17,066 nt of DNA. Source: Bacteroidetes bacterium UBA3022. Its GTDB lineage: Bacteria > Bacteroidota > Bacteroidia > Chitinophagales > BACL12. A program made the position numbers and the translations under genes. The stretch is taken from assembly GCA_002346225.1 (NCBI GenBank), contig DDYY01000017.1, forward strand, positions 1 through 17,066, in the 5' to 3' direction. The notes below the pieces were generated by a model. That model was given only the letters and a program-made list of their open reading frames with translations, made no database searches and was not told the origin of the DNA. How positions within the stretch are numbered: the stretch's first letter is position 1; each line of letters opens with the position of its first letter. Shown here in pieces: positions 1 to 7,501 of this stretch.

Positions 1-2
1 TG

Positions 3-47
3 GAACGCAGCGACCGCCGCGTGATTGCCGGGGCCGCGGCGTTATAA
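3..47 (+). CDS. 3' end of an unidentified upstream gene (partial)
   Basis: Reading in the frame that ends with the TAA at 45-47 gives 14 open codons from the window edge, ending in the peptide ERSDRRVIAGAAAL. The stretch is much more GC-rich than the following 120 bases, which fits a coding end running into an intergenic region. The fragment is too short to name. It could equally be chance, because only 14 codons are visible. Confidence 0.35.
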   Translation, partial: ERSDRRVIAGAAAL

Positions 48-153
48 ACTCCTCCTTGCCGGCGTTCCTCTGTGATGAGCTGTTGTTAATGAATAGTTTG
101 TCCTTATCCGGTAACACCTGCAGTGGAATTTAATTTGCTTTCGCCATGTTCCT

Positions 154-161
154 TAACTTTA
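154..161 (+). promoter_or_regulatory. Possible Bacteroidota -7 element upstream of the M3 peptidase
   Basis: TAACTTTA matches the Bacteroidota -7 consensus TAnnTTTG at five of the six defined positions and ends 10 bases before the ATG at 172. A TTTG at 134-137 lies 16 bases upstream, slightly closer than the usual -33 spacing, so it is only a possible partner. Placement is by pattern only. Confidence 0.3.
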
Positions 162-171
162 CAGCATTATT

Positions 172-1866
172 ATGACATTCACAGAATATCCCTATACGCG
201 TCCCGACTTAGATCAGTTTACCGCCACTTTCCAACAACAACTCGATGTGTTCCGGAATGCCGGAAGTGGAGCGGAGCAGATTAAAGCCATTGAAGGCATC
301 AATACCATACGCAGTGCATTCGACACCATGCACCAGATTGCCATGATCCGCCATACCATCGATACGCGCGATGCTTTCTATGCCGGAGAACAAGCTTTTT
401 ATGACGAGCATTCTCCGAAGGTGGAGGAACTCATCAGCGCCTATTATTCCGCTCTGGTGGAGTCGCCGTTCCGCTCTGATCTGGAAACTCATTTCGGTCC
501 CCAGCTGTTCCGCATTGCAGAAATGTCATTGCGTACTTTCTCGCCTGCTATCATGGACCTGCTGGTGCAGGAGAACAAGCTCGGAACCAAATACACCGAA
601 ATCATGGCCTCAGCATCCATACCCTTTGAAGGGGAGGAACGCAACCTGTCTGAATTCGGACCCTTTATGCGCAGTCCCGACCGCAGTTTGCGGAAGAGAG
701 CGGCAGAAGCCCGCTGGGGTTTCCTGGCAGAAAAACGGGAAGCATTGGAAGACATCTTCCACCAGCTGGTGCAGGTGCGTCACGCTATGGCACAGCAACT
801 GGGCTATGAGAATTTCATCCGCATGGGCTATGACCGCATGCTGCGCAGCGATTACGATGAAGAAAGTGCCGCATTTTACCGGGAGCAAATCAGGGTTCAT
901 CTGGTACCCCTGGCTTCCAGAGTGAGGGAAGAACAGGCGGCTCGTCTGGGTTTGGAAAGTTTGAAGTATTACGACGAAGCCCTGCAATTCCCCGATGGCA
1001 ATGCTGCCCCGAAGGGTAATCCGGAGTGGATTATCAATAACGGAAAAAAACTATACGAAAGCCTGTCGCCGGAAACAGCGGAGTTCATTCATTTCATGAT
1101 GGATAATGGCTTGATGGATTTAGTAGCCAAAAAAGGCAAGGCTGGCGGAGGTTACTGCACCTACATTTCCGGCTATAACGCACCGTTTATTTTCTCCAAC
1201 TTTAATGGCACTTCAGCCGATATTGACGTATTGACCCATGAAGTGGGACATGCTTTTCAGGTATATCTCAGTAAAGATCAGTCGGCCATGGAATATTGCT
1301 GGCCTACCTCCGATGCTGCTGAAATACACAGCATGACCATGGAATACTTCACGTATCCGCACATGGATTTGTTTTTCAATGGCAGTGCCAACCGCTACCG
1401 ATATTCGCATACACTGGAGTCCATCCTGTTCCTGCCTTATGGTGTTGCTGTTGATGAGTTTCAGCATGTAGTGTACAAGCAGCCTGAAATGAGCAAAGAA
1501 GAGCGTAACCGGGCATGGAAGATTATTGAAGAAAAATATTTGCCGAAACGTGATTTCGATGGCTTTGCCCATCTGGAAGCAGGTACCTGGTGGCAAACAC
1601 AATCGCATATTTATCAGAGTCCTTTTTATTACATCGACTATACACTTGCCCAGGTTTGCGCCTTCCAGTTCTGGATGAAGGCACAACAGGACAAGGACAA
1701 GGCGATGGCCGATTACATCCGTTTGTGTAAGGCCGGTGGCAGTCGTTCCTTCCTGGACCTGGTGGCTTATGCCGGACTCGAATCGCCGTTCAATGAGGGC
1801 GTGGTGCAGTCGGTGGTAGCGCAGGTTGACGACTGGGTGCAACGATTTGATAAAACCTTGTTGTAA
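172..1866 (+). CDS. M3 family oligoendopeptidase (PepF-like)
   Basis: This is a cytoplasmic zinc metallopeptidase of family M3 that should cleave short peptides, probably acting in peptide turnover. The 564 residues are typical of the compact bacterial M3 oligoendopeptidases. The zinc motif HEVGH is at residues 356-360, and the third ligand is expected to be E384 in AAEIHSM, 24 residues after the second histidine. The tyrosine-rich PFYYIDY segment at 484-490 matches the conserved C-terminal substrate-binding region of PepF-type enzymes. No signal peptide is visible. The ATG at 172 is the first start after the intergenic region. The stop TAA (1864-1866) shares its last base with the start of the next metallopeptidase, so the two are probably translationally coupled. 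The family call is firm; the natural substrate is unknown. Confidence 0.93.
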   Translation: MTFTEYPYTRPDLDQFTATFQQQLDVFRNAGSGAEQIKAIEGINTIRSAFDTMHQIAMIRHTIDTRDAFYAGEQAFYDEHSPKVEELISAYYSALVESPFRSDLETHFGPQLFRIAEMSLRTFSPAIMDLLVQENKLGTKYTEIMASASIPFEGEERNLSEFGPFMRSPDRSLRKRAAEARWGFLAEKREALEDIFHQLVQVRHAMAQQLGYENFIRMGYDRMLRSDYDEESAAFYREQIRVHLVPLASRVREEQAARLGLESLKYYDEALQFPDGNAAPKGNPEWIINNGKKLYESLSPETAEFIHFMMDNGLMDLVAKKGKAGGGYCTYISGYNAPFIFSNFNGTSADIDVLTHEVGHAFQVYLSKDQSAMEYCWPTSDAAEIHSMTMEYFTYPHMDLFFNGSANRYRYSHTLESILFLPYGVAVDEFQHVVYKQPEMSKEERNRAWKIIEEKYLPKRDFDGFAHLEAGTWWQTQSHIYQSPFYYIDYTLAQVCAFQFWMKAQQDKDKAMADYIRLCKAGGSRSFLDLVAYAGLESPFNEGVVQSVVAQVDDWVQRFDKTLL

Positions 1867-2633
1867 TGCCGGTGTCGCAGGCACATCCATCTGCTTCTAC
1901 ATTAATCGGTAAGGAAACTTACACCGTCAGAGGTATGCGGGTGAAAGTGTTTACTTATCTGGAGCAGCGCAATAATTGCAGAGCCTCCATTGGCAGCAAG
2001 GGCATTCATATACGGCTGGCGAAATCGATGAACAAGTCCGAACAACAAGCCCAGTATGAGTCTTTAAAGCAATGGGCATTGCAGCATCTGGAAGAAAAAG
2101 GGGTGCACTACCTCGCTCCAAGGGGAAGGGAATATCCCGATGACAGCACCTTTACTATTGGTGGCAAGACTTTCACCATCCGGAAGAAATACACTGACAA
2201 AGAAAAGAGTACCGGACAGCTGAAGGGCAGTACGATGACTTTATACCTCTCGAAGGGGATGACGCCGGAAGAGGAGCAGCATCACAGCAGCTACCTGGTG
2301 AGCAGACTTACCGGCAATGCCTTTCTGCCGTCCATCCGGCAACGTCTGGAGGTGCTGAACATGGAACATTTCCGGCAACCCATAGGCAGGGTGCGCATGC
2401 GCAATAATGTTTCCAACTGGGGCAGCTGTTCGCACGATGGCAATATCAGCATTTCCACCCGCTTGCTTTTTGCTCCGCCTTTAACCATCGACTATGTGCT
2501 TATTCATGAGCTGGCTCACCTGGTAGAACACAATCACAGCGATCGTTTCTGGAAGCAGGTGGAACGCGCCATGCCCGATTACCGGCAGCACGAAAAGTGG
2601 CTGGATAAAAACGGGCATCTCTGCCACTTCTGA
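1866..2633 (+). CDS. YgjP/DUF45-type (M48-like) zinc metallopeptidase
   Basis: This 255-residue protein belongs to the YgjP-like/DUF45 metallopeptidase family, often labelled M48 family. The core is visible near the C-terminus: NWGSCS at about 184-189, then the zinc motif HELAH at 214-218 with the third ligand probably H224 in EHNHSDRFW, and the conserved W near KWLDKNGH. That order (WGSC, HELxH, NHS-FW, WL-NG) is the family signature. The N-terminal 150 residues are less conserved and carry no signal peptide, so it should be cytoplasmic. Its ATG overlaps the stop of the M3 peptidase by one base (TAATG), a typical coupled arrangement. The substrate is not known for the family in general. It ends one base before the stop of a convergent minus-strand gene. 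Confidence 0.88.
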   Translation: MPVSQAHPSASTLIGKETYTVRGMRVKVFTYLEQRNNCRASIGSKGIHIRLAKSMNKSEQQAQYESLKQWALQHLEEKGVHYLAPRGREYPDDSTFTIGGKTFTIRKKYTDKEKSTGQLKGSTMTLYLSKGMTPEEEQHHSSYLVSRLTGNAFLPSIRQRLEVLNMEHFRQPIGRVRMRNNVSNWGSCSHDGNISISTRLLFAPPLTIDYVLIHELAHLVEHNHSDRFWKQVERAMPDYRQHEKWLDKNGHLCHF

Positions 2634-2634
2634 T

Positions 2635-3291
2635 TTATTGAATTTGCTCTTCCCGCACTAGTCGTCCGCGCGAGAAGTACTTGCGCTCTATCAACAATCC
2701 ATTGAGGGAATACACATTCGCATAGCCATCGCCATCGCAGAGGGTTCCGGGATCCAGTGGATTCCCCGAGGCGTCGTAATAGGCCATGATATCTGTCATT
2801 TTATCGTATTCAAAAATAATATATTGGCGAAGTTGGCCATCGGAATAGAACATGTAGTGCGCACCATGTCGTTTGTTCTTTTCGTATTCGCTGAGCGACA
2901 TCAGCTGTCCGCCCGGATAGTAATAATAGCGTACTGAATTGTTACATCGGCGACTGCCTTCGCACAACAGTTGTTCTTCCAGCAATCCGTCCTCCCTGAA
3001 TTCTTTTTGCCAGCCCATCAATCGGGGTTTGCCCGATAGCATAGCGTAACGGTTCAAGCGCCAGTACCTTCCCAGCAAGTAGGTTTCGCGGTAAATAATG
3101 CTGTCGGTGCCTTCCATGGTGCGCCATTCCCTTTCATACTGTTTCCAGACAGGTGCTCCGCCCATCAATTGCAATTGCTGGCTGATCATATTGCCTTCGG
3201 GTAGTTGAAAGGTATGATTTTCCTGTGCCCTTGCCGGACAGACTGTCAGCATCATGATGGAGATGATGGCTGCGGAGGCAAAGTGCAACAT
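2635..3291 (-). CDS. Secreted MORN/YwqK-like repeat protein
   Basis: I do not recognise a named gene. From the ATG at 3291 the product is 218 residues with an N-terminal signal peptide (hydrophobic from about 4 to 18, likely cut after ARAQ at 20-23). The middle and end carry MORN-variant repeats of the kind annotated as YwqK family: YYYPGGQLMS at about 123-132, FYSDGQLRQY at 148-157, YYDASGNPL at 171-179 and VYSLNGLLIERKY at 193-205, each a tyrosine/glycine turn unit. The frame also opens at a TTG at 3309, which would overlap the upstream porP/sprF-like gene by 16 bases. I prefer the ATG, which sits two bases after that gene's stop and begins a normal signal peptide. Co-transcription with the PorP/SprF gene suggests a cell-envelope role, but no function can be assigned. 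Confidence 0.7.
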   Translation of the reverse strand: MLHFASAAIISIMMLTVCPARAQENHTFQLPEGNMISQQLQLMGGAPVWKQYEREWRTMEGTDSIIYRETYLLGRYWRLNRYAMLSGKPRLMGWQKEFREDGLLEEQLLCEGSRRCNNSVRYYYYPGGQLMSLSEYEKNKRHGAHYMFYSDGQLRQYIIFEYDKMTDIMAYYDASGNPLDPGTLCDGDGYANVYSLNGLLIERKYFSRGRLVREEQIQ

Positions 3292-3293
3292 GG

Positions 3294-4337
3294 TTAAAAG
3301 CGAGGACAATCGAGCTTGCGATCGCGGTGGGGTAAACCGGTAGTGTATATCAGCGAAATTTCCGGACCACCCAATGCATTAGAGGCATCCTGTAGGGACG
3401 AAACGTTGATATCGTAGCTCACACCCAGCGATAAGTTGAGATAATCTAAGCGGGCACTCACAATGGTTGCATCGGAGCGGTAATCGCTCAATTCATCCAG
3501 ACCAATACGTTGCCAGATACCCAGAGAAACGGCCGTTTCTTTATACGACAGGTCGTTGATGGTGTATTTGACATTCATCCCGCCATTGATTTGATAGTGG
3601 GGCCCTTGTACCATGGCCATTACGCCGGGTACCAGATCTACTTCATCATTCAGTGGAATCAGGGCGCCAGCATGTCCGGTGGTGCGGAGGTATAGGTTAT
3701 CTTTCGAAAGTCCGGTAAAGGACTGATCGGGTGCATTCAGGTGGTGGAAGGCAAGTCCGATATAGAAATTCATTTCATCCTTAGGAACAATCATCCAGGT
3801 GATACCGGCACCCAAATCCATATAGGAGAAATTTTCAAATGCCATGGTTTCCCCTGTTGACAGCGAAGGGTCGTATTCAAATCCGTTGAATTGAGAACCA
3901 AAGGTCAATTTGGTGTAGTCCACGCTGCGCTGTGCCAGTCCGCCCTGAAAGCCAACCGACAAATAGTTTCTGGCGAAGCGGCTGCCGAGGGTCTTGATGT
4001 ACGAAACGCTGAAGTTGGCCTGTGTGGTGGAAAATTCAGCATCGCCGGCCACATCGTTGTAAAAGTTGACGCCTATGCCCACCAGGTCATTGCGCAGGAA
4101 ACCCTGGCCCACGTTCACATCTACCGAACCGGCATAAGTGGTGAAGGGAGCGAATGAATTCCACTGGTTGCGGTAATTCACCACACCGCGCAGATTGCCG
4201 CCGAACAAACCCGTCAGGGACGGATTGAGGTTCAACGGCGAAGCGTAGAACTGAGAAAAATGGATGTCTTGCGCACGCAACATAGTGGTGCTCAGCACAA
4301 GGCAAATTAAAAGTGGCAAATGTTTCATAACCCTCAT
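3294..4337 (-). CDS. PorP/SprF family type IX secretion system membrane protein
   Basis: This is an outer-membrane beta-barrel protein of the PorP/SprF family, found with the type IX secretion system and gliding machinery of Bacteroidota, where members help attach or secrete surface proteins. Visible features are a signal peptide ending in LRAQ, the family's mature N-terminus DIHFSQFYASPLNLNPSLTG, the YRNQW segment soon after, alternating strand-like sequence throughout, and the C-terminal CPRF that many family members share. At 347 residues it has the usual length. Start ATGs are possible at 4337 and at 4328 (beginning MKHLPLL); the second gives a more typical signal peptide, so the true start could be nine bases shorter. 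It is the first gene of a two-gene unit with the MORN-like gene. No T9SS core gene or CTD-bearing partner is in the window, so which surface protein it serves is unknown. Confidence 0.9.
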   Translation of the reverse strand: MRVMKHLPLLICLVLSTTMLRAQDIHFSQFYASPLNLNPSLTGLFGGNLRGVVNYRNQWNSFAPFTTYAGSVDVNVGQGFLRNDLVGIGVNFYNDVAGDAEFSTTQANFSVSYIKTLGSRFARNYLSVGFQGGLAQRSVDYTKLTFGSQFNGFEYDPSLSTGETMAFENFSYMDLGAGITWMIVPKDEMNFYIGLAFHHLNAPDQSFTGLSKDNLYLRTTGHAGALIPLNDEVDLVPGVMAMVQGPHYQINGGMNVKYTINDLSYKETAVSLGIWQRIGLDELSDYRSDATIVSARLDYLNLSLGVSYDINVSSLQDASNALGGPEISLIYTTGLPHRDRKLDCPRF

Positions 4338-4351
4338 GGTCTTAGGCTTAC

Positions 4352-4359
4352 CAAAAGTA
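4352..4359 (-). promoter_or_regulatory. Bacteroidota -7 element for the PorP/SprF unit
   Basis: On the minus strand this is TACTTTTG, a full match to TAnnTTTG, ending 14 bases before the ATG at 4337 (23 before 4328). No convincing -33 TTTG lies at the usual distance. Confidence 0.45.
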
Positions 4360-4437
4360 ATAAAAAAATACTCCGGTAATTACTTGTACAAGGAAAATGA
4401 CAATTCTCCTTCATCGCGCCGACAAAGGGATTAAGGC

Positions 4438-4445
4438 TATCTTTG
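4438..4445 (+). promoter_or_regulatory. Bacteroidota -7 element for rlmN
   Basis: TATCTTTG fully matches TAnnTTTG and ends only seven bases before the TTG start at 4453. Transcription would therefore begin at or just before the start codon, leaving essentially no leader. No clear -33 element is seen 17-23 bases upstream. Confidence 0.45.
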
Positions 4446-4452
4446 CCCTGTT

Positions 4453-5496
4453 TTGACTACAACACCACTGCAATCTATCCGCAATTTCACGCGTCAGGCG
4501 CTGGAACAATGGTTTACCGACCAGGGCTTACCGGCTTTCCGCGGTCGCCAGGTGTATGAATGGTTGTGGAAGAAGCATGCCCGCTCGTTCAGTGAAATGA
4601 CTAATCTGCCGCTGGAGTTGCGCTCCCGGCTGGAGGCTGCTTTTACTTTGAACCACCTCTCTATCGACCTGCAGCAGAAAAGCAGTGACGGCACGGTAAA
4701 GGTGCGGTTTAAGTTGTACGATGGCAATCTGGTAGAAGGCGTGCTCATTCCTACCGAGCAACGCCTGACCGCCTGTATTTCCAGCCAGGTAGGGTGTAAC
4801 CTGGGATGTAAATTCTGTGCAACCGGATTTATGAAGAACAAGCGCAACCTGGAGCCCTATGAAATTTACGATCAGGTAGCAGCCATTCATGCCATCTGCA
4901 TGGAAGATTTCGGGAAGCCCCTTTCGAATATTGTGTACATGGGCATGGGTGAGCCGCTGTTGAATTATGCCAATGTGTTAACCTCCACTGAGTTGATTAC
5001 CAGTCCGGATGGAATGGGCATGTCGGCCAAGCGGATAACCGTTAGCACTGCCGGCATTGCCAAGATGATACGGAAGCTGGGCGATGATGGTGTACGGTTT
5101 AATCTGGCGCTATCCCTGCATGCACCCGATGATGCCAAACGCAGCTCCCTGATGCCCATCAACGACAGCAATGATTTGAAGACCCTGGTAGCTGCACTCA
5201 ACTATTTTTACGAAAAAACGAAGGGCCGTATTACGTTTGAATACATTTTGTTCGACGGTATCAATGAAACGGAAGAAGATGCCAGAAACCTGGTGAAGCT
5301 CTGCCAGCAGGTTCCGGGTGCAAGGGTGAATATCATTGAATACAACGCCATCCGCGAAGCCGATTACAGCAAATCGAAAGAAGAGCAGCGGGAGCGATTC
5401 ATTCAGTACCTCGAAGCACAGCGAGTAGTGGCAAAGGTGCGACGCAGCAGGGGCAAAGACATCGATGCTGCCTGCGGGCAACTGGCCAACAAGTAG
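4453..5496 (+). CDS. rlmN: 23S rRNA (adenine2503-C2)/tRNA (adenine37-C2) methyltransferase RlmN
   Basis: RlmN is a radical-SAM enzyme that methylates C2 of A2503 in 23S rRNA and of A37 in some tRNAs, affecting translational accuracy. The 4Fe-4S ligands are C115, C119 and C122 in VGCNLGCKFC. The SAM-binding GMGEP is at 164-168. The two mechanistic cysteines are present: C108, seven residues before the cluster motif as in the E. coli enzyme, and C341 in DIDAACGQL near the C-terminus. The N-terminal accessory domain shows FRGRQVYEWLWKK at 29-41. The 347-residue length is normal. The start is TTG: an in-frame stop at 4432-4434 lies upstream with no ATG or GTG between, and the next usable codons would cut into the conserved N-terminus. 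The gene stands alone between divergent and convergent neighbours. Confidence 0.96.
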   Translation: MTTTPLQSIRNFTRQALEQWFTDQGLPAFRGRQVYEWLWKKHARSFSEMTNLPLELRSRLEAAFTLNHLSIDLQQKSSDGTVKVRFKLYDGNLVEGVLIPTEQRLTACISSQVGCNLGCKFCATGFMKNKRNLEPYEIYDQVAAIHAICMEDFGKPLSNIVYMGMGEPLLNYANVLTSTELITSPDGMGMSAKRITVSTAGIAKMIRKLGDDGVRFNLALSLHAPDDAKRSSLMPINDSNDLKTLVAALNYFYEKTKGRITFEYILFDGINETEEDARNLVKLCQQVPGARVNIIEYNAIREADYSKSKEEQRERFIQYLEAQRVVAKVRRSRGKDIDAACGQLANK

Positions 5497-5603
5497 GCAC
5501 TTATCTTTTGCTTATTATTATTACGAAGCGTCCGGCATCTAATCATTCGGCATGCATTGCATACAGGAAATAATCGCCCAATGCACTTGTTGTTCCAGGT
5601 GTT

Positions 5604-7418
5604 TCATTTGTACGCAAAATACATCCCCAACGCACCTTTTCCTTTCACCTCCACTTCTCCGCGGTATTCAAATTGCAGGTCTTTTTCCTCCTTGATGAGT
5701 GCATAGGTGCTGGCAGAGATATTTACCTTTCCCACTTCACTGTTCGATTCCATGCGGCTGGCGGTGTTCACCGTATCACCCCAGATGTCGTACTGGAATT
5801 TTCTGACACCAACTATACCTGCGACCACCGGTCCGGAGTGAATGCCTATGCGTACTTTAAACTTCTTCCCGTGCTCTTCCATATGACGGGCCATCTCCAG
5901 CGCTGCCAGAACGGTTTGACGTGCATGCTGGCGGTTTTCAGCGGGCAGTCCGCAAACAGCCATATAGGCATCTCCAATAGTTTTAATTTTTTCTAATCCG
6001 TATCGTTCGGCAATTGCGTCGAATGCCGTGAAATGATAATGGATATTAGCTACCAGTTCTTTCGGACTGAGCTGCTGGCTGATACCCGTGAAATTGACAA
6101 AGTCGGTAAATAGGACAGACACATTATCAAATTGTTTGGCTTCTGCGCTGCCTTTGGTCTTGAGCTCTTCGGCTGTTGCAGCCGGAAGAATGTTCAACAA
6201 TAAGGTGTCGCTTTTTTTCTTTTCGCGGCTCACTTTCACACGCTGATAGTATACCAGTGCTGCAACACCCATGAGCAGTATAAAGCCCACGAATAGAATA
6301 TTGCGAACAAGCTTTTCCCGCTCCAGTTCCTTCGCGGCAATGGCATCCTTCAGTTTCTGCTCGGAGCGGCGCGCTTCCATCTCCTGTTCGAATTCGAACT
6401 TGCCCTTCATTTCAGCTACCCGTTGCAACACCGTAATACTGCTGATGGAATCTTTTAAGATGCTCAGTTCGTGCAAAAAGAAAAAGGCGCTGTCGGTATT
6501 ACCCAGGGCCTGATAGGCTTTGTAGAGATTGGTTTCGGCTTCCCGCAGGTAAATAATGTAGCTGCCCCTGTCGGAGGCCAGTTCATATCCCCGTTTGGCG
6601 TACCGGATGGCATTCCGGTAGTCTTTTGTCTGCAAATATGCAGATGATAAAAATATATATGGCGGAGCCTGCATTTTGGGATCAATATTCCCTTTGTATT
6701 TCTCGATATTGTCGTGTAGATAAGAGATGGCCAGATCAACGTCTCCGCGGTTTACATACATTTTACCTCTGAAAGCACCAACCTGCATGTTGAAAACATC
6801 TCCTTGTACCTGATTCTCTGATTCTGCCAGGTCAAACATGACTTCTGCTTCCGTAAACCTGCCCAACTCAGAATAACAAAGGGCCAGCATGTAATGTATG
6901 GTAGAGAGGCGTATTGGGTTATCTTTACTATACTCCAGTGCTTTGAGCAAATATTGTGCTGACTCTTCAAAATTCTGCATGTCGAAACTCAGTACTCCCA
7001 GCTGCAAATAGCAGGTTGCTATGCCATTATTGTCTTTTAACTTATTGAATAATTCCAGTGCATTGAGGAAATAGCGGGTCGCCTTGTCGCGAGGACCATA
7101 TTGCGCCAACTGCGCACGGCCCAAGATAACATAGGATCGGGCTTCCAGAGATGTAATACCTATTTCTTTTGCATTCTCCAGCGCTTTGTTAGCATATATA
7201 TTGGTTTTTTCCTTGTCTGAAATGGATAGATACAATAGGGCAATGTTAATCCAATTATCAACTTGTAAACTATCCTTTTTACCGAAGGAAATAGACTGAA
7301 GTGAATCTATTGAACGATATATAGCCGTTGTGTCCTGAGCATAACCTGATGGTTTATTAAATATTAATAAAATAATTAATATTGTCTTTGTCAGACATTT
7401 ATTCAGGGGTAAATGCAT
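5604..7418 (-). CDS. TPR-repeat, membrane-anchored class III adenylate cyclase
   Basis: This 604-residue protein should make cAMP from ATP at the inner face of the cytoplasmic membrane. In order it has a signal peptide (about 1-28, ending GYAQ), a helical TPR region (about 45-320), a charged coiled-coil-like stretch (330-370), one transmembrane segment (372-391), the linker LLLNILPAATAEELK (407-420), and a class III nucleotide cyclase domain (about 432-604). Catalytic residues appear intact: metal-binding D439 (FTD) and D483 (GDAYM), base-specifying K479 and D544 (the adenine-type pair, not the glutamate/cysteine pair of guanylate cyclases), and transition-state N551 and R555 in VNTASR. The TPR part would lie in the periplasm and could act as the sensor; that is inference. 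It lies 81 bases downstream of the NagZ-like fusion gene but has its own -7 element. It is convergent with rlmN. Confidence 0.92.
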   Translation of the reverse strand: MHLPLNKCLTKTILIILLIFNKPSGYAQDTTAIYRSIDSLQSISFGKKDSLQVDNWINIALLYLSISDKEKTNIYANKALENAKEIGITSLEARSYVILGRAQLAQYGPRDKATRYFLNALELFNKLKDNNGIATCYLQLGVLSFDMQNFEESAQYLLKALEYSKDNPIRLSTIHYMLALCYSELGRFTEAEVMFDLAESENQVQGDVFNMQVGAFRGKMYVNRGDVDLAISYLHDNIEKYKGNIDPKMQAPPYIFLSSAYLQTKDYRNAIRYAKRGYELASDRGSYIIYLREAETNLYKAYQALGNTDSAFFFLHELSILKDSISSITVLQRVAEMKGKFEFEQEMEARRSEQKLKDAIAAKELEREKLVRNILFVGFILLMGVAALVYYQRVKVSREKKKSDTLLLNILPAATAEELKTKGSAEAKQFDNVSVLFTDFVNFTGISQQLSPKELVANIHYHFTAFDAIAERYGLEKIKTIGDAYMAVCGLPAENRQHARQTVLAALEMARHMEEHGKKFKVRIGIHSGPVVAGIVGVRKFQYDIWGDTVNTASRMESNSEVGKVNISASTYALIKEEKDLQFEYRGEVEVKGKGALGMYFAYK

Positions 7419-7440
7419 TAAGAATTAGCGTGTGGTGCAA

Positions 7441-7448
7441 CAAATATA
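7441..7448 (-). promoter_or_regulatory. Bacteroidota -7 element for the cyclase gene
   Basis: Read on the minus strand this is TATATTTG, a full match to TAnnTTTG, ending 22 bases before the ATG at 7418. It suggests the cyclase can be transcribed independently of the fusion gene upstream. A TTG 12 bases further upstream is too close for a standard -33 element. Confidence 0.45.
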
Positions 7449-7454
7449 AGCAAG

Positions 7455-7501
7455 AAGCAGCAACCGTGTTATTGCCTGCCTTAAAGCAAATGTTGCTGCT
7501 T
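7455..7501 (-). terminator. Inverted repeat overlapping the stop of the fusion gene; possible terminator
   Basis: A perfect 10-base inverted repeat (arms 7455-7464 and 7492-7501, AAGCAGCAAC against GTTGCTGCTT) encloses a 27-base loop. One arm overlaps the TAA of the NagZ-like fusion gene (7500-7502). On the minus-strand transcript the hairpin is followed by a moderately U-rich stretch. Its place between two same-strand genes, just before the cyclase -7 element, fits a terminator, but the loop is long and there is no clean U run. Confidence 0.35.

Noticed and set aside
2..68. A 7-base inverted repeat (GGAACGC/GCGTTCC) at the left edge
   Set aside because: The arms are 53 bases apart, and the first lies in likely coding sequence; expected by chance.
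1213..1890. A 225-codon minus-strand open frame opposite the M3 peptidase
   Set aside because: It overlaps the HEVGH-containing coding region, and the translation lacks any family feature.
5553..5585. A 7-base inverted repeat (TGCATTG/CAATGCA) in the gap between rlmN and the cyclase
   Set aside because: The stem is short, the loop is 19 bases and no U run follows on either strand, so it is not a credible terminator.
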